Shown one piece after another: positions 53,564 through 62,547 of a stretch of 64,000 nucleotides of DNA. Each line of letters opens with the position of its first letter. Position 1 is the first letter of the stretch. The position numbers and the translations under genes were made by a program. Location: the NCBI RefSeq assembly GCF_031312535.1, contig NZ_CP133594.1, positions 1,116,001-1,180,000 of the forward strand, read 5' to 3'. A model generated the notes under the pieces. It was given only the letters and a program-made list of their open reading frames with translations, had not been told where the DNA came from and did no database searches. The stretch is from Methanolobus mangrovi. GTDB lineage: Archaea > Halobacteriota > Methanosarcinia > Methanosarcinales > Methanosarcinaceae.

Positions 53564-55255
53564 TCAGTTCCTTTCACGCTGCATCAGGTACATTTCTTCA
53601 AGGCGTCCGATGGTCTCAACATCCTCAACGGACTTATCAGACCTCACATTTACCAGACGAGGGAACCGAAGCGCATAACCTGACTCGTAGTTAACGCTTT
53701 TCTGGATCTCTTCAAAGGCAACCTCAAAGATGACCTCAGGTTTAATTTCGACCTCTGTCCCCGATTCTACTATAATGAGTTCAGAGAACAATTCTGTGAG
53801 CTCTACAAGCTGCTCGTCGGAAAAACCAGTTGCAACACGTCCAACTGGCAAGAAACGCCCTGTATCAGGGTCGTGACAGGCAAGCGCATAGGAACCGAGG
53901 ACACTAGTACGTCGGCCGTAGCCCCATTCAGCCCCGATAACAACCAGATCCAGAGTTTCCATGACCGGTTTCTTCTTGAGCCAGTTCTTACCTCGTTTTC
54001 CAGGAGAATAAGGAGAATCCGGGTTCTTTATCATCACACCTTCATGTCCGGCCTTAAGAGCATCATTGTATATCTCCAGTATTTTTTCAGGATTATCCGT
54101 CAGATACTGTGCGTCAACTCGGATCTCATTTCCATTTTTAACGCATGCTGCAAGTTTCGCCCTCCTCTGGGTGAGTGGAAGGTCAAGCAGTTCCTCGCCA
54201 TTTAGATACATAATATCAAAAAGGTTGAGTATAAGAGGAATCTCACGTGCTGTTGACTGGACATCGTATTTTCTTCTAAACCGTTTCAATATATCCTGGA
54301 ATGCACGGGGCCTGCCATTCTCATCAATGGCCACCGCTTCACCATCAAGTATTGCGGATTCAGCACTTACGTTTTCCCTTACTGCTTCCACGATATCCGG
54401 AAGGGAGTCTGTGATATTCTCAAGCCTGCGGGTGAAAAGCGTAACATTGTCGCCTTCCTTGTGTATCTGAACCCTTGCTCCGTCAAATTTCCATTCTACA
54501 GCCGCAATGCCTATGTCTGAAAGAGCTGCATCAAGACTTGGAGTTATCTGGGCCAGCATCATACGTATGGGTCGGTTGAGTTCAAGGCCAAGTGATAATA
54601 CTGCATCCCTACCACCATTTCTTGCGGTGGTTGCAACAAGTCCGAGGTCATTGGTAAGCATGAAAGCCCTTTCAACCTCATCGGAAGGAACATCAAACGC
54701 TTTGGAAATAGCATCCCTGACAATTCCCTCGCCAACGCCAATTCTCAGTTCTTCAACTGCAAGGCGGGCAATGTAACCAACCTCTTCAGGAGAGGATGAA
54801 TTGAAAAGATATTGAAGGTTCTTTATTTTAGCTGTCTGGGAACCTTTTCCCGATGATCTTGAAATATCTTTGAATCTATCAAAGACCTCAAGGATAGAAA
54901 GATCATTGGATTCTTCAAGGAAAGAAGAGAACGTTGCCTGACCACCTGCAACTTTTTTTAGTGCCCTGAAAGCAGTCTCACCGATATCGCCAGTTTCCCT
55001 TACAAGTCCCTTGATATCAGAAACTGCAAGCCCTGCTGATTTTGCAAGGGCATTATAGAGGATACCGGCACCAACACCTATCTCTTCACTGCTCCATGCA
55101 GGGAAAATCTCACCCATCACAAAATGGGTTACAATTGGAAGTTCCTCTGGAGTGACCTTTTCAAGTAATTCAGCAACCAGAGAAACCATATCAAGGGAGC
55201 CGGAAGTACTCTCGATAACCTTACAGGTCTGAGAGAATTCTCTGAAACTTGTCAT
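53564..55255 (-). CDS. lig: ATP-dependent DNA ligase
   Basis: A 563-residue archaeal replicative DNA ligase. N-terminal DNA-binding domain (to about residue 220), adenylation domain with the nucleotidylated Lys256 in [13 protein letters not shown], and motifs [35 protein letters not shown] and NWLKKKP; then an OB domain with [10 protein letters not shown]. It seals nicks using ATP. Length and motif spacing are standard. It lies 33 nt after homoserine dehydrogenase on the same strand, so these unrelated genes may share a transcript. Confidence 0.97.
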   Translation of the reverse strand: MTSFREFSQTCKVIESTSGSLDMVSLVAELLEKVTPEELPIVTHFVMGEIFPAWSSEEIGVGAGILYNALAKSAGLAVSDIKGLVRETGDIGETAFRALKKVAGGQATFSSFLEESNDLSILEVFDRFKDISRSSGKGSQTAKIKNLQYLFNSSSPEEVGYIARLAVEELRIGVGEGIVRDAISKAFDVPSDEVERAFMLTNDLGLVATTARNGGRDAVLSLGLELNRPIRMMLAQITPSLDAALSDIGIAAVEWKFDGARVQIHKEGDNVTLFTRRLENITDSLPDIVEAVRENVSAESAILDGEAVAIDENGRPRAFQDILKRFRRKYDVQSTAREIPLILNLFDIMYLNGEELLDLPLTQRRAKLAACVKNGNEIRVDAQYLTDNPEKILEIYNDALKAGHEGVMIKNPDSPYSPGKRGKNWLKKKPVMETLDLVVIGAEWGYGRRTSVLGSYALACHDPDTGRFLPVGRVATGFSDEQLVELTELFSELIIVESGTEVEIKPEVIFEVAFEEIQKSVNYESGYALRFPRLVNVRSDKSVEDVETIGRLEEMYLMQRERN

Positions 55256-55288
55256 AATCTATCTATTTCCTGGAAAGATTGGAACATT

Positions 55289-56284
55289 TCATTCCCTGTA
55301 AATGGATATCATATCACTGAGAATAGCACTGGCGGTTTCAATAGAACCTGCTCCACGTCCGGTTACAGTGATAGGACCGGAAAGATCGGTCTGCACGGAT
55401 GCAACATTGAGAGAACCGCCAACTGCCAGTGGATGATCTATTGGCACAAGCTTGGGAGCCACATTTATCCTGCTGTCGTTGACCTCTCCTATCAGTTTAA
55501 TGACATAACCATCATTCTGCGCCAGAAGCAGTGCCTCAGGAGTTATCTTTGTTATACCTGTGATAGTGACATCCTCATGAGTCGCATTCATCCCGAATAC
55601 GCAGTTTGCCAGTATGACCAGTTTGCAGGCAGTATCAATACCCTCTACATCGTATGTGGGGTCAGTTTCCGCATATCCAAGCTCCTGCGCTTCTGCGAGC
55701 ATCTGTCCATAGGGAGCATGTTCTTCCATCATACGGGTGAGAATATAATTACATGTACCATTGAATATACCTTCAACATTGGTAATTTTGTTACCTGCCA
55801 GAACATCCCTTGCCAGATTAAGTACAGGCATTGCACCACCTACGGTCGCTTCGAACCTGAATACAGAACCACTTGCATTGGAAGTTTCCATAAGTTCACC
55901 ATATTTCATTGCAAGGGGACCTTTGTTGGATGTAACGACATCCCTGCCATGTTTAAAGGCCATGAGCATGTTATGAAGACCGGCTCCACCCGTAACTATG
56001 TTAGTAGGGGTAGTCTCAACTACCAATTCATGATCAATGGTTTCTATGATCTCAAGTCCCGTGGTTTTTTCAGATCCAACAGTTCCTTCTGCGCTCTTTC
56101 TGGAAATTGCCGCAGTAAGGTCAACACCATTAAGATCCACGACCGCCGTCCTTGAGTCTGCTATTGCAACAACTTTAAAGTCAAGTCCGATACTTTCAAG
56201 ATAATCTTTCTTGTCGATAAGAACCTTTGCAACACCCTGACCCACTGCACCGAAGCCTATGATGGACATTCGTATTGTTTTCAT
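55289..56284 (-). CDS. hom: Homoserine dehydrogenase
   Basis: A 331-residue NAD(P)-dependent homoserine dehydrogenase of threonine/methionine synthesis. The Rossmann dinucleotide motif is IGFGAVGQGVAKVL (8-21); the family block VVTSNKGPLAMKY, VEGIFNGTCNYILTRM and AETDPTYDVEGIDTA follow, with the catalytic Lys region. No C-terminal ACT domain: instead the preceding gene encodes a separate ACT-type protein, and its stop overlaps this start (TAATG), so feedback control may be supplied in trans. Confidence 0.96.
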   Translation of the reverse strand: MKTIRMSIIGFGAVGQGVAKVLIDKKDYLESIGLDFKVVAIADSRTAVVDLNGVDLTAAISRKSAEGTVGSEKTTGLEIIETIDHELVVETTPTNIVTGGAGLHNMLMAFKHGRDVVTSNKGPLAMKYGELMETSNASGSVFRFEATVGGAMPVLNLARDVLAGNKITNVEGIFNGTCNYILTRMMEEHAPYGQMLAEAQELGYAETDPTYDVEGIDTACKLVILANCVFGMNATHEDVTITGITKITPEALLLAQNDGYVIKLIGEVNDSRINVAPKLVPIDHPLAVGGSLNVASVQTDLSGPITVTGRGAGSIETASAILSDMISIYRE

Positions 56285-56796
56285 TAAACTGCCCCCAATT
56301 CACTTTTTATAGGCTCAATGACCAGAAGGTCTTTCTTTTTAGCAATGTCCTTCAGAAGTTCGATAGCTGATGCCAGATGTTCCTTGCTTACTGCATCTAT
56401 CTTTAAGGATGCTGATGATGGCATTTTGATCTTCGGCATAGAAAGGTTAAGATCCACAACTTCTGCATAACCTGTATTATCGATCGTATCGATAGTATCC
56501 TGAATATCTGTGTGGACAATATGTCCGATAAGAATTACTGCACCGTGCTCAAAATATCTCTTTTCATCAATACGTGCAATACCGATATCACTCTCTTCAA
56601 GGCTGGAGATAATATTATTAAGATTGTCCGGTTTTGTCTCAAAAACAATCTGAACCGGTATAGTTCCGCGGGGAGTCCTTTTTTCATGATGGTGGACCAC
56701 CGATATCAAATTACCTTTGAATTCGGATACCGGTCTTAAAGCAAGAAGTAACTGCCCGGGGATATCTTTTAACTCAATGTCCATGGAAACTCGCAT
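56284..56796 (-). CDS. ACT-domain amino-acid-binding protein paired with homoserine dehydrogenase
   Basis: A 170-residue protein. The first 80 residues match an ACT domain (VSMDIELKDIPGQLLLALRPVSEFKGNLISV style opening with KDxPGxL), the rest is an alpha/beta extension. Orthologs in methanogens are encoded directly ahead of hom and are thought to be its regulatory subunit, sensing threonine or a related amino acid. Translational coupling through the TAATG overlap supports this. ATG at 56796; a second ATG at 56784 is possible. Confidence 0.85.
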   Translation of the reverse strand: MRVSMDIELKDIPGQLLLALRPVSEFKGNLISVVHHHEKRTPRGTIPVQIVFETKPDNLNNIISSLEESDIGIARIDEKRYFEHGAVILIGHIVHTDIQDTIDTIDNTGYAEVVDLNLSMPKIKMPSSASLKIDAVSKEHLASAIELLKDIAKKKDLLVIEPIKSELGAV

Positions 56797-56873
56797 GTAT
56801 ACCCTCGTAAATATGTAAATATATGTAAATAGAACTATTTCTCAATTCTTAACTCCATACACATTAAATGCAG

Positions 56874-57713
56874 TTATACATTTTGGTTTGAATCTTCTTC
56901 AGCCTTGCTTTCCTCAAGAATTATCACATTACCACGACCTTTCTTGAATTTCCGTACGATTCCCCGGCTCTCAAGATCGGACACCATAAGGCTGACCTTG
57001 GCTTCTGAATGGCGGACCCTTGTACGGAGTTCCTTCTGGGTAATTCGCCCATCGTTCTTTGAAATGATACCTATTACTTCCCGGAGATCATCAGGTAATC
57101 CCTGCCATATATCTGCCGGAAGTATTGAACCAAGATCGTCGTTAGAAATATGACTGTCTTCATAATCCGAAGTCGATTTACCACTGCGTTGTTTTACAAT
57201 ATAATAGGCTCCTGCAGATAGTATCACAAGAATGAACAGAATAGCTATCATTGCCAAAGAAAACGGACTTGAATCCTGTTCATCGTCAGCATCTGAAAAG
57301 CTTGCAATCTCATCAAGTTCCGCAAACTCATTCTCACCCAGAGAATCATAGTATACCGGCAGCAAAATCAGGTCCAGTACATAGTCACCATCACCAGTGA
57401 CAGTAATTTCCTCTTCTGTGTATGCAACCAGATTGTTAGAACTGTAAAAACTGGCAGATATAAGATAATCCCCGGGCTCCAGATTAAAAGAATATATTCC
57501 ATATTTTGCAAGCATGGACTGAGGAGGCGTGGAATTCACCTCAACAATAACATCCTCAAGAGGATCAAATGAATCCCACTCATACACCGCACCATGGATA
57601 GTTGCTACTTCTACCGCAGTTGAAAACTGCACACCTGCAAGTAATATGATGCAGATTATACCAAGCAGGGTCATTTTTTTGATTAACACAGGATGTATAT
57701 TTACTAAGTACAC
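56874..57713 (-). CDS. Membrane-anchored winged-helix regulator with extracytoplasmic beta domain
   Basis: About 279 residues. N-terminal signal/membrane helix (MTLLGIICIILLAGVQFSTA), an extracytoplasmic carboxypeptidase-regulatory-like beta domain (HGAVYEWDSFDPLEDVIVEV, NLEPGDYLISASFY), a second membrane helix (SLAMIAILFILVILSAGAYY, about 160-180), then a cytoplasmic MarR-like winged helix at about 210-268 (ITQKELRTRVRHSEAKVSLM, ESRGIVRKFKKGRGNVIIL). This outside-in layout is a known archaeal one-component sensor type. Start is GTG at 57713 (keeps the KK before the helix) or ATG at 57674. It is divergent from the surface-protein cassette, whose promoter module lies in the shared spacer. Confidence 0.82.
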   Translation of the reverse strand: MYLVNIHPVLIKKMTLLGIICIILLAGVQFSTAVEVATIHGAVYEWDSFDPLEDVIVEVNSTPPQSMLAKYGIYSFNLEPGDYLISASFYSSNNLVAYTEEEITVTGDGDYVLDLILLPVYYDSLGENEFAELDEIASFSDADDEQDSSPFSLAMIAILFILVILSAGAYYIVKQRSGKSTSDYEDSHISNDDLGSILPADIWQGLPDDLREVIGIISKNDGRITQKELRTRVRHSEAKVSLMVSDLESRGIVRKFKKGRGNVIILEESKAEEDSNQNV

Positions 57714-57750
57714 CCATATAATAGTTACTTCAAAATCAGTCTGAAGTTAA

Positions 57751-57845
57751 ATAAAGTATAATCAAGCAATTAAAGCCCCTATAAGGCTTAAAATTTGAAT
57801 ATGGGCCATTAAAGAATGAATGAAGTAAAGTATGCATATATACTC
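57751..57845 (+). promoter_or_regulatory. Envelope-gene promoter module, copy 2
   Basis: Upstream box ATAAAGTATAATCAAGCAA (57751-57769), one mismatch to copy 1, then 69 nt start-to-start to the same 15-mer ATGAAGTAAAGTATG (57820-57834) and TATA-like CATATATACT. AAGCCCCTATAAGGCTT forms an inverted repeat between them. GATTGCAGGC (57861-57870) in the presumed leader matches copy 3. Drives the first secreted-protein/lipoprotein cassette. Confidence 0.75.
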
Positions 57846-58024
57846 ATCTGAGAATCATAAGATTGCAGGCACAATATCCAGGATCCGAGAGTACTTGCCG
57901 GAATAAGGAGAATGTGACACGCTGGCAGACAAATAACCATCTGTGGTTAAAATAACTGACCTGCCTGCAATATTAATATCAAGAACTGATTCATTTATAT
58001 TAAAAGATAAAGCGAGGAATGAAA

Positions 58025-59251
58025 ATGAAAAACATAGGAGTTAAGATATTTGCATACATTGCTGTTGTACTTATGCTGGCTAGTATAGCCCCGGCAATGG
58101 CAGTTGCTGATACGGACAACCTGCAGGACAGAATACAGGAAAGAGATAGAGTCAATCTAACAATGGACGCATCAAATGATGGGGTGCAAAACCAGATCAG
58201 ACAGGTTATGAACACACAGGAAAGATATGGCGAAGCAACTGAGAACTTCCTGCGTATAAAAGCCAACAACTCTGCGCTCAATACGGAAGAAGCCATAGAA
58301 GCCACCAAAGAGTACCTGAACAGTACCATTGATGTGATGATAGAGTCTCTTGAAAATGAAGAATATATAGAAAAACTGAATGAAGAAAAGGAAGATATCG
58401 CTGCAGCCACCACCAGAGCGGAACTGGCCGAATGTGCCCAGGATATAAGAGAAATCTGGAGAGAAGCTCGTGATGAAAGAACTAGCTCTACAACTACTTC
58501 CATCAATAACAAGCTCACAGCAGTCATGAGAATATCCGAAACCATGACACTTCGCCTTGAAAATGAGATTGCACGCATTGAAAAGAATGGTGAAGATGTG
58601 ACCGGGCTTCAAGAGATGCTTGTAGAATATAAAGCACATATCGCTGAAGCAAGAGAATACCAGGAACAGGCAATGATTGCCAACACCAACAGGGAAAGGC
58701 AGTCTCAGGGCTTCCAGAACATGAAGCAAGCAGGTCTTAGTATCAAAGAAGCAAATGCCGTACTCGGAGACATGCTTACAGAACTCAAACAATACCGCGA
58801 GGGTCTTGTAACTCTTAGCGCAGATGAAACACTTACTGCCGAAGGGGATGGAACTGCAGTTCTTTCCGGTGACTTCGTCCTTAGTTTTAATGCAGACGAT
58901 GCCATACTTGTTGTCAAGGACATGGACGGAGATGCAAAGGTAGACACCGAAGGTGCAAGCTATGGATATTCAAACGTAGATGCAGGTAACAGCGACATTA
59001 ACAACCGGGCATTTGTCTATCACAACCTTACAGGTGATGTTACAATTGAAGGCACCCGTCTTACAATCACACTAAGAGGAACAGATATATCTCTTGATGT
59101 TGCTGGAAATGGCAGTGTAATGTTTACCGGAAATGGAACCTACGAATTGAACGGTGAAGAAAGTAAATGGACAGCATCTTATGTTGAGGAGGAGAAAGAA
59201 GCTGAATCCGAAGATGAAACACCAGAGCCTGAGGAACAGAACGATATTTAA
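58025..59251 (+). CDS. Secreted acidic coiled-coil/beta surface protein, cassette 1
   Basis: About 408 residues. Signal peptide at the start (IFAYIAVVLMLASIAPAMAVA), a long charged helical region (about 30-255) with a motif shared with its paralog, EEAIEATKEYLNSTID, then a Gly/Asn/Asp-rich beta region (about 260-380; GDGTAVLSGDFVLSF, NVDAGNSDINNRAF, GNGSVMFTGNGTY) suggestive of a beta-helix or sandwich, and a Glu-rich tail. No C-terminal membrane anchor, several Asn-glycosylation sites. I do not know the family. GAGGA sits six bases before the ATG at 58025; the ATG at 58019 is too close to it. Paralog at 60657; a lipoprotein gene follows in both copies. Confidence 0.78.
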   Translation: MKNIGVKIFAYIAVVLMLASIAPAMAVADTDNLQDRIQERDRVNLTMDASNDGVQNQIRQVMNTQERYGEATENFLRIKANNSALNTEEAIEATKEYLNSTIDVMIESLENEEYIEKLNEEKEDIAAATTRAELAECAQDIREIWREARDERTSSTTTSINNKLTAVMRISETMTLRLENEIARIEKNGEDVTGLQEMLVEYKAHIAEAREYQEQAMIANTNRERQSQGFQNMKQAGLSIKEANAVLGDMLTELKQYREGLVTLSADETLTAEGDGTAVLSGDFVLSFNADDAILVVKDMDGDAKVDTEGASYGYSNVDAGNSDINNRAFVYHNLTGDVTIEGTRLTITLRGTDISLDVAGNGSVMFTGNGTYELNGEESKWTASYVEEEKEAESEDETPEPEEQNDI

Positions 59252-59303
59252 GTATAAGATTGACAGGATTAAAAATGTTTAAATTTTACTATGAAGGAGA
59301 TGA

Positions 59304-59597
59304 ATGTACATGTTAAAACGAAAATACATTGTAATACTGGCAATTCTGGTCCTTGGACTTGTAGTATCAGGTTGCACGGACAATGCACCCCAGGAAGATA
59401 AAACATTATCTGAGAACACTGCAGCAGAAGAATTAGATGACAATAACAATGCATCCGTTGCTGATGTGACACTTGGCGAGGAAATGGTTGGAATTACGGA
59501 CCCTGAGATCCAGGACATTGAAGAAGAACTTCAAGAACTGCAAGTACTCATCAATGAAACAGATGTTGAAGAAGACATTGTTGTCGAAGAAATATGA
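59304..59597 (+). CDS. Small acidic lipoprotein, cassette 1
   Basis: A 97-residue exported lipoprotein: basic n-region MLKRKY, hydrophobic IVILAILVLGLVV, lipobox VSGC, then a strongly acidic mature part of about 70 residues. The C-terminal half, EEMVGITDPEIQDIEEEL onward to EEDIVVEEI, is probably an amphipathic helix and is closely matched by the lipoprotein at 62281. AAGGAG precedes the ATG (59304; 59310 is also possible). It follows the coiled-coil gene by 52 nt, so is probably co-transcribed. No known family; it may tether the partner protein to the membrane, which is inference. Confidence 0.75.
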   Translation: MYMLKRKYIVILAILVLGLVVSGCTDNAPQEDKTLSENTAAEELDDNNNASVADVTLGEEMVGITDPEIQDIEEELQELQVLINETDVEEDIVVEEI

Positions 59598-59633
59598 ATG
59601 AGCTTCATTCATATTTTTTATTTCTTTTTTTAA
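59592..59633 (+). terminator. Terminator overlapping the lipoprotein stop codon, cassette 1
   Basis: ATATGAATG (59592-59600) pairs with CATTCATAT (59606-59614); the TGA stop is inside the left arm. Followed by TTTTTTATTTCTTTTTTT. The same stem occurs after the second lipoprotein gene with a different loop. Confidence 0.75.
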
Positions 59634-59997
59634 TATTGCCAATCTTTGTGTAAACCTGACAGAGATTGCATTGTCATTGTTCTTTTTTAGAAGCTCTTTG
59701 TACCTGCTTAGAACTAGCGTTAGAACAAGCAGGACAAATATTCTAATTATTGTAACTTATGAAAAACAATTTTCTTCTGAATATTTGGTCAGGTTATTAC
59801 CATCATACTGGCTGATATTGTGTAATTATCAGACATCTGGCTACTTGTATAGATACTATATTTCAAGAGTATTAATCAGGAAGTATTGAATTTACCTCAA
59901 CACCGCCATAACTGCATAATTTTTGGTGAATGTATAATGCGCATTTGCCAATCATATCCAATAACAAAGGTTATCCTACAATTCAATCTAAAGCCTG
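59634..59997. other. Intergenic, one sizeable hairpin, no gene recognised
   Basis: Contains the inverted repeat CCTGCTT (59703-59709) and AAGCAGG (59727-59733) around a smaller CTA...TAG stem; a possible small RNA or decayed terminator. Open frames here lack ribosome-binding sites and family resemblance. Confidence 0.35.
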
Positions 59998-60092
59998 ATA
60001 AAGCTTTATCAAGTTAAATAACTCATTCAAAGACTCCTTCATACAACAAAGCATGCTTAAAGTTTCCATGAAGTAAAGTATGCTTATATCCG
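59998..60092 (+). promoter_or_regulatory. Envelope-gene promoter module, copy 3
   Basis: Upstream box ATAAAGCTTTATCAAGTTA (59998-60016), weaker match, then 70 nt to the identical 15-mer ATGAAGTAAAGTATG (60068-60082) followed by CTTATATCCGG, almost the same as copy 1, and AATTGCAGGTG in the presumed leader. Serves the Asp/Cys-rich secreted protein gene. Confidence 0.72.
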
Positions 60093-60191
60093 GCTTTGCC
60101 AATCAGAGAATTGCAGGTGTAAGCTAAGCACACCACCAAGTATTGCATGGCTTACACCTACAACATATAAGATGAAATGGGAGAAGATAGT

Positions 60192-60506
60192 TTGAAAATA
60201 AGAACATTGACATTAATTGCGGTAGCCATTATGCTGGTCAGTTTATTTACTGTGACTGCAATGGCAGCGTCTGAACAAAAACAGAAAGGGGATAGATCAC
60301 AAGATGGCACATGCCTCCTGACCACTTTTGTAGACGAAAACGGTGATGGTGTTTGTGACAATTTTGTAGATGAAGACGGTGACGGTATCTGTGACAACTG
60401 CCAAGGTGATGGTGTCTGTGACGGAGACGGACCATACGGAAATGCTAGAGGTTATGGCAATGGTGATGGAGACGGAGTGTGCGATGGACCGTGCGCAACG
60501 GATTAA
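60192..60506 (+). CDS. Small secreted Asp/Cys-rich, probably calcium-binding protein
   Basis: About 104 residues: signal peptide KIRTLTLIAVAIMLVSLFTV ending AMAAS, then tandem short repeats of the form DENGDGVCDNF, DEDGDGICDNC, GDGVCDGDG and NGDGDGVCDGPC. The D-x-(N/D)-x-D-G spacing is that of EF-hand/thrombospondin-3/dockerin calcium loops, with paired Cys that could form disulfides. A TTG start at 60192 is favoured: GGGAG lies eight bases upstream and it gives a basic signal-peptide n-region; the ATG at 60177 has no SD and adds acidic residues. Promoter module copy 3 upstream, terminator downstream: a single-gene unit within the surface locus. Confidence 0.72.
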   Translation: MKIRTLTLIAVAIMLVSLFTVTAMAASEQKQKGDRSQDGTCLLTTFVDENGDGVCDNFVDEDGDGICDNCQGDGVCDGDGPYGNARGYGNGDGDGVCDGPCATD

Positions 60507-60524
60507 ATCACAATAAAAAAGGCT

Positions 60525-60552
60525 ATCCGGCTAATTTAGCCGGATCTTTTTA
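60525..60552 (+). terminator. Hairpin terminator after the Asp/Cys-rich gene
   Basis: ATCCGGCTA (60525-60533) and TAGCCGGAT (60537-60545) form a perfect 9-bp stem with a 3-base loop, followed by CTTTTTATTTAT. Confidence 0.85.
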
Positions 60553-60656
60553 TTTATAGCACATCATAATCTTTATCACTTTCATTTATTATACCAATAT
60601 ACCAACAAAATAAATTAATAGACAAAAAAATTAAAAGAGAATTGGAGGGTAATCTT

Positions 60657-62252
60657 ATGGAAAAACAAGGATTGAGAATATTTGCATACTTTGCTGCAGT
60701 ATTAATGCTGGTCAGTATTCTTCCAGCAGGAGCACTTGCTGCATCCGATAATGCGAAAAACTTTGATGATAAGGCAATATCAGGAAACAATGGGAATGGG
60801 AATGGAAACGTAGCTGATGATAACAGTGCTGATGAAGATGATTCTGATGATGACACGACACCTTCCTATGACAGGGATCGTGACAGAATAATGGATAACG
60901 CATCGGAAGATGTGACAAGGAAAAGAACTGAAAACATGAATGCTGAATCTGATTATAAAGATGCAAAGATCAAGTATTCCAATATAAAGTCCAAAAATCC
61001 AAATCTGAACTCTGAAGAAGCTATTAACACTACCAAAGAATACCTCAATAGTTCAATCGATTATATGATATCACTCCTTGATGCGGAAGATGATGCAGAT
61101 TACATAGAGGTTCTGGAAGAGGAAAGAGACAATGTAGAAGCTGCCGAAACGAGGAAGGAACTTGCAGATGCTGCAAAGAACATCAGAAGTATATGGAATG
61201 ATGCACGTAAGGACCGCGTTGTCACTGCAGGAAAAGCCATCGACAACAAGATCAATGCGGTTCTTAAGACATCAGAATCACTCATAGTACGTCTTCAGAA
61301 TGAGATCGATGCCATGGAAGAAAATGGGGAAGATGTAGAAGATCTTACGGCAATGCTTGACGAATACAAGGAACTCATAGATGATGCCAGGGAGAAACAG
61401 GAGCAAGCAAGATCTGCATACATGTATGGAAATGTCGGTAACGGTGAGAATATCCAGGAAGCAAACAGGTATCTTGCAGAAGCTGGAGAGGACATCAGAG
61501 ATGCAAATGCAATTCTGAAGAACATGCTCAAGGAACTCAAGAAGCAGAGAGAAGGAGTAGTTGTACTTACAGGAAATGAGACACTGGAAGCTTCAGGTAA
61601 TGGCACAGCTGTTATCTCAGGAGATGTTGAAATAAATATCACAGCTAACGAGTACGCTAAGCTTGTCATTAAAGACCTTGCAGGTAATGCAAAGATAATA
61701 CTAGGTGATGAGACAACGTATGAAACCTCTAACATTGATGCAGGTAACAGTACAGACAATAACCGCGCATTTGTCTTCATAAACCTCACAGGTGACGTAT
61801 ACATTAACGGAAGCCGTCTTACGGTCATGCTCCAGGGATCAGATGTAGAACTTACTGTTAAGGGAACAGGTACTGCAGTACTTTCAGGTGATGGTATCTA
61901 TTATATCGGTGACGAAGGTGGAGAATGGGCGAACCGTTATATCGACGACGATGAAGACTCAGAGGATGAAGAACCAGCAGAAGAAGAACCTGAGGAGGAA
62001 GATGATAGTGTAACAGTCGTTGCAAACTTCACTTACACTGTTGATGGTCTTAATGTGACTTTTAATGATACATCTATGAATGCTTCTTCATGGAACTGGG
62101 ATTTTGATGATGGTAATAATTCAATTGAACAAAATCCAACACATGAATATGCTCTTTCTAAGGAATATAACGTCACTCTGACCTCATATGAATCTGATAA
62201 TGATAAATTGAACAATGATTCAATAACACAGACCATTAACTTGACTGTATGA
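60657..62252 (+). CDS. Secreted acidic coiled-coil/beta surface protein with PKD domain, cassette 2
   Basis: A 531-residue paralog of the 58025 protein. Signal peptide (IFAYFAAVLMLVSILPAGALA), a hyperacidic Asn/Asp segment, the long helical region with EEAINTTKEYLNSSID, and the beta region with GNGTAVISGDVEI, NIDAGNSTDNNRAF and GTGTAVLSGDGIY, each aligned with its counterpart. It differs by a C-terminal PKD domain (about 450-531: VANFTYTVDGLNVTF, SSWNWDFDDGNNSIEQNPTH), common on archaeal surface proteins. GGAGGG (60644-60649) is seven bases before the ATG at 60657. No membrane anchor. The lipoprotein gene follows 28 nt later. No promoter module copy directly upstream. Confidence 0.8.
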   Translation: MEKQGLRIFAYFAAVLMLVSILPAGALAASDNAKNFDDKAISGNNGNGNGNVADDNSADEDDSDDDTTPSYDRDRDRIMDNASEDVTRKRTENMNAESDYKDAKIKYSNIKSKNPNLNSEEAINTTKEYLNSSIDYMISLLDAEDDADYIEVLEEERDNVEAAETRKELADAAKNIRSIWNDARKDRVVTAGKAIDNKINAVLKTSESLIVRLQNEIDAMEENGEDVEDLTAMLDEYKELIDDAREKQEQARSAYMYGNVGNGENIQEANRYLAEAGEDIRDANAILKNMLKELKKQREGVVVLTGNETLEASGNGTAVISGDVEINITANEYAKLVIKDLAGNAKIILGDETTYETSNIDAGNSTDNNRAFVFINLTGDVYINGSRLTVMLQGSDVELTVKGTGTAVLSGDGIYYIGDEGGEWANRYIDDDEDSEDEEPAEEEPEEEDDSVTVVANFTYTVDGLNVTFNDTSMNASSWNWDFDDGNNSIEQNPTHEYALSKEYNVTLTSYESDNDKLNNDSITQTINLTV

Positions 62253-62280
62253 TGGTGAATGATATAGGAGTTGATGTGAA

Positions 62281-62547
62281 ATGACCAAATTAAGAAATAT
62301 CGTCATCATCGCTGTCCTGCTCTTCGGTGTTGTGGTTTCCGGATGTGCTGATAAAGGTACAACTGAAGAGGAAGCAGTGACAAACGATACCATGCAGGAA
62401 GTAAGTCTTGCAGATGAAGCACTTAGCCAGGAAATGGTAGGTATTACAGACACTGAGATCGAGGATCTGGAAACTGAGCTTGCAGAACTTGAAGCACTTA
62501 TTGATGAAATGAGCCTCGAAGAGGACATTGTAATCGAAGAAATATGA
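62281..62547 (+). CDS. Small acidic lipoprotein, cassette 2
   Basis: An 88-residue lipoprotein: KLRNIVIIAVLLFGVVVSGC lipobox, then an acidic mature part whose C-terminal half (QEMVGITDTEIEDLETEL to EEDIVIEEI) closely matches the lipoprotein at 59304, while the region just after the Cys differs. AGGAG precedes the ATG. Co-transcribed with the PKD-bearing surface protein. The conserved acidic helix at the C-terminus is the likely interaction part. Confidence 0.77.
   Translation: MTKLRNIVIIAVLLFGVVVSGCADKGTTEEEAVTNDTMQEVSLADEALSQEMVGITDTEIEDLETELAELEALIDEMSLEEDIVIEEI

Noticed and set aside
55433-56155. 240-codon plus-strand frame opposite homoserine dehydrogenase
   Set aside because: Shadow frame with Cys/His/Ile-rich nonsense composition against a secure gene.
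59671-59889. 72-codon frame between the cassettes
   Set aside because: AT-rich, begins with no SD and crosses the 59703-59733 hairpin; no resemblance to known proteins.
60340-60480. Short tandem GATGG/GACGG-type repeats as a possible CRISPR or satellite
   Set aside because: They are in-frame codons for the Asp-Gly calcium-loop repeats of the secreted protein, irregular in length and without spacers.
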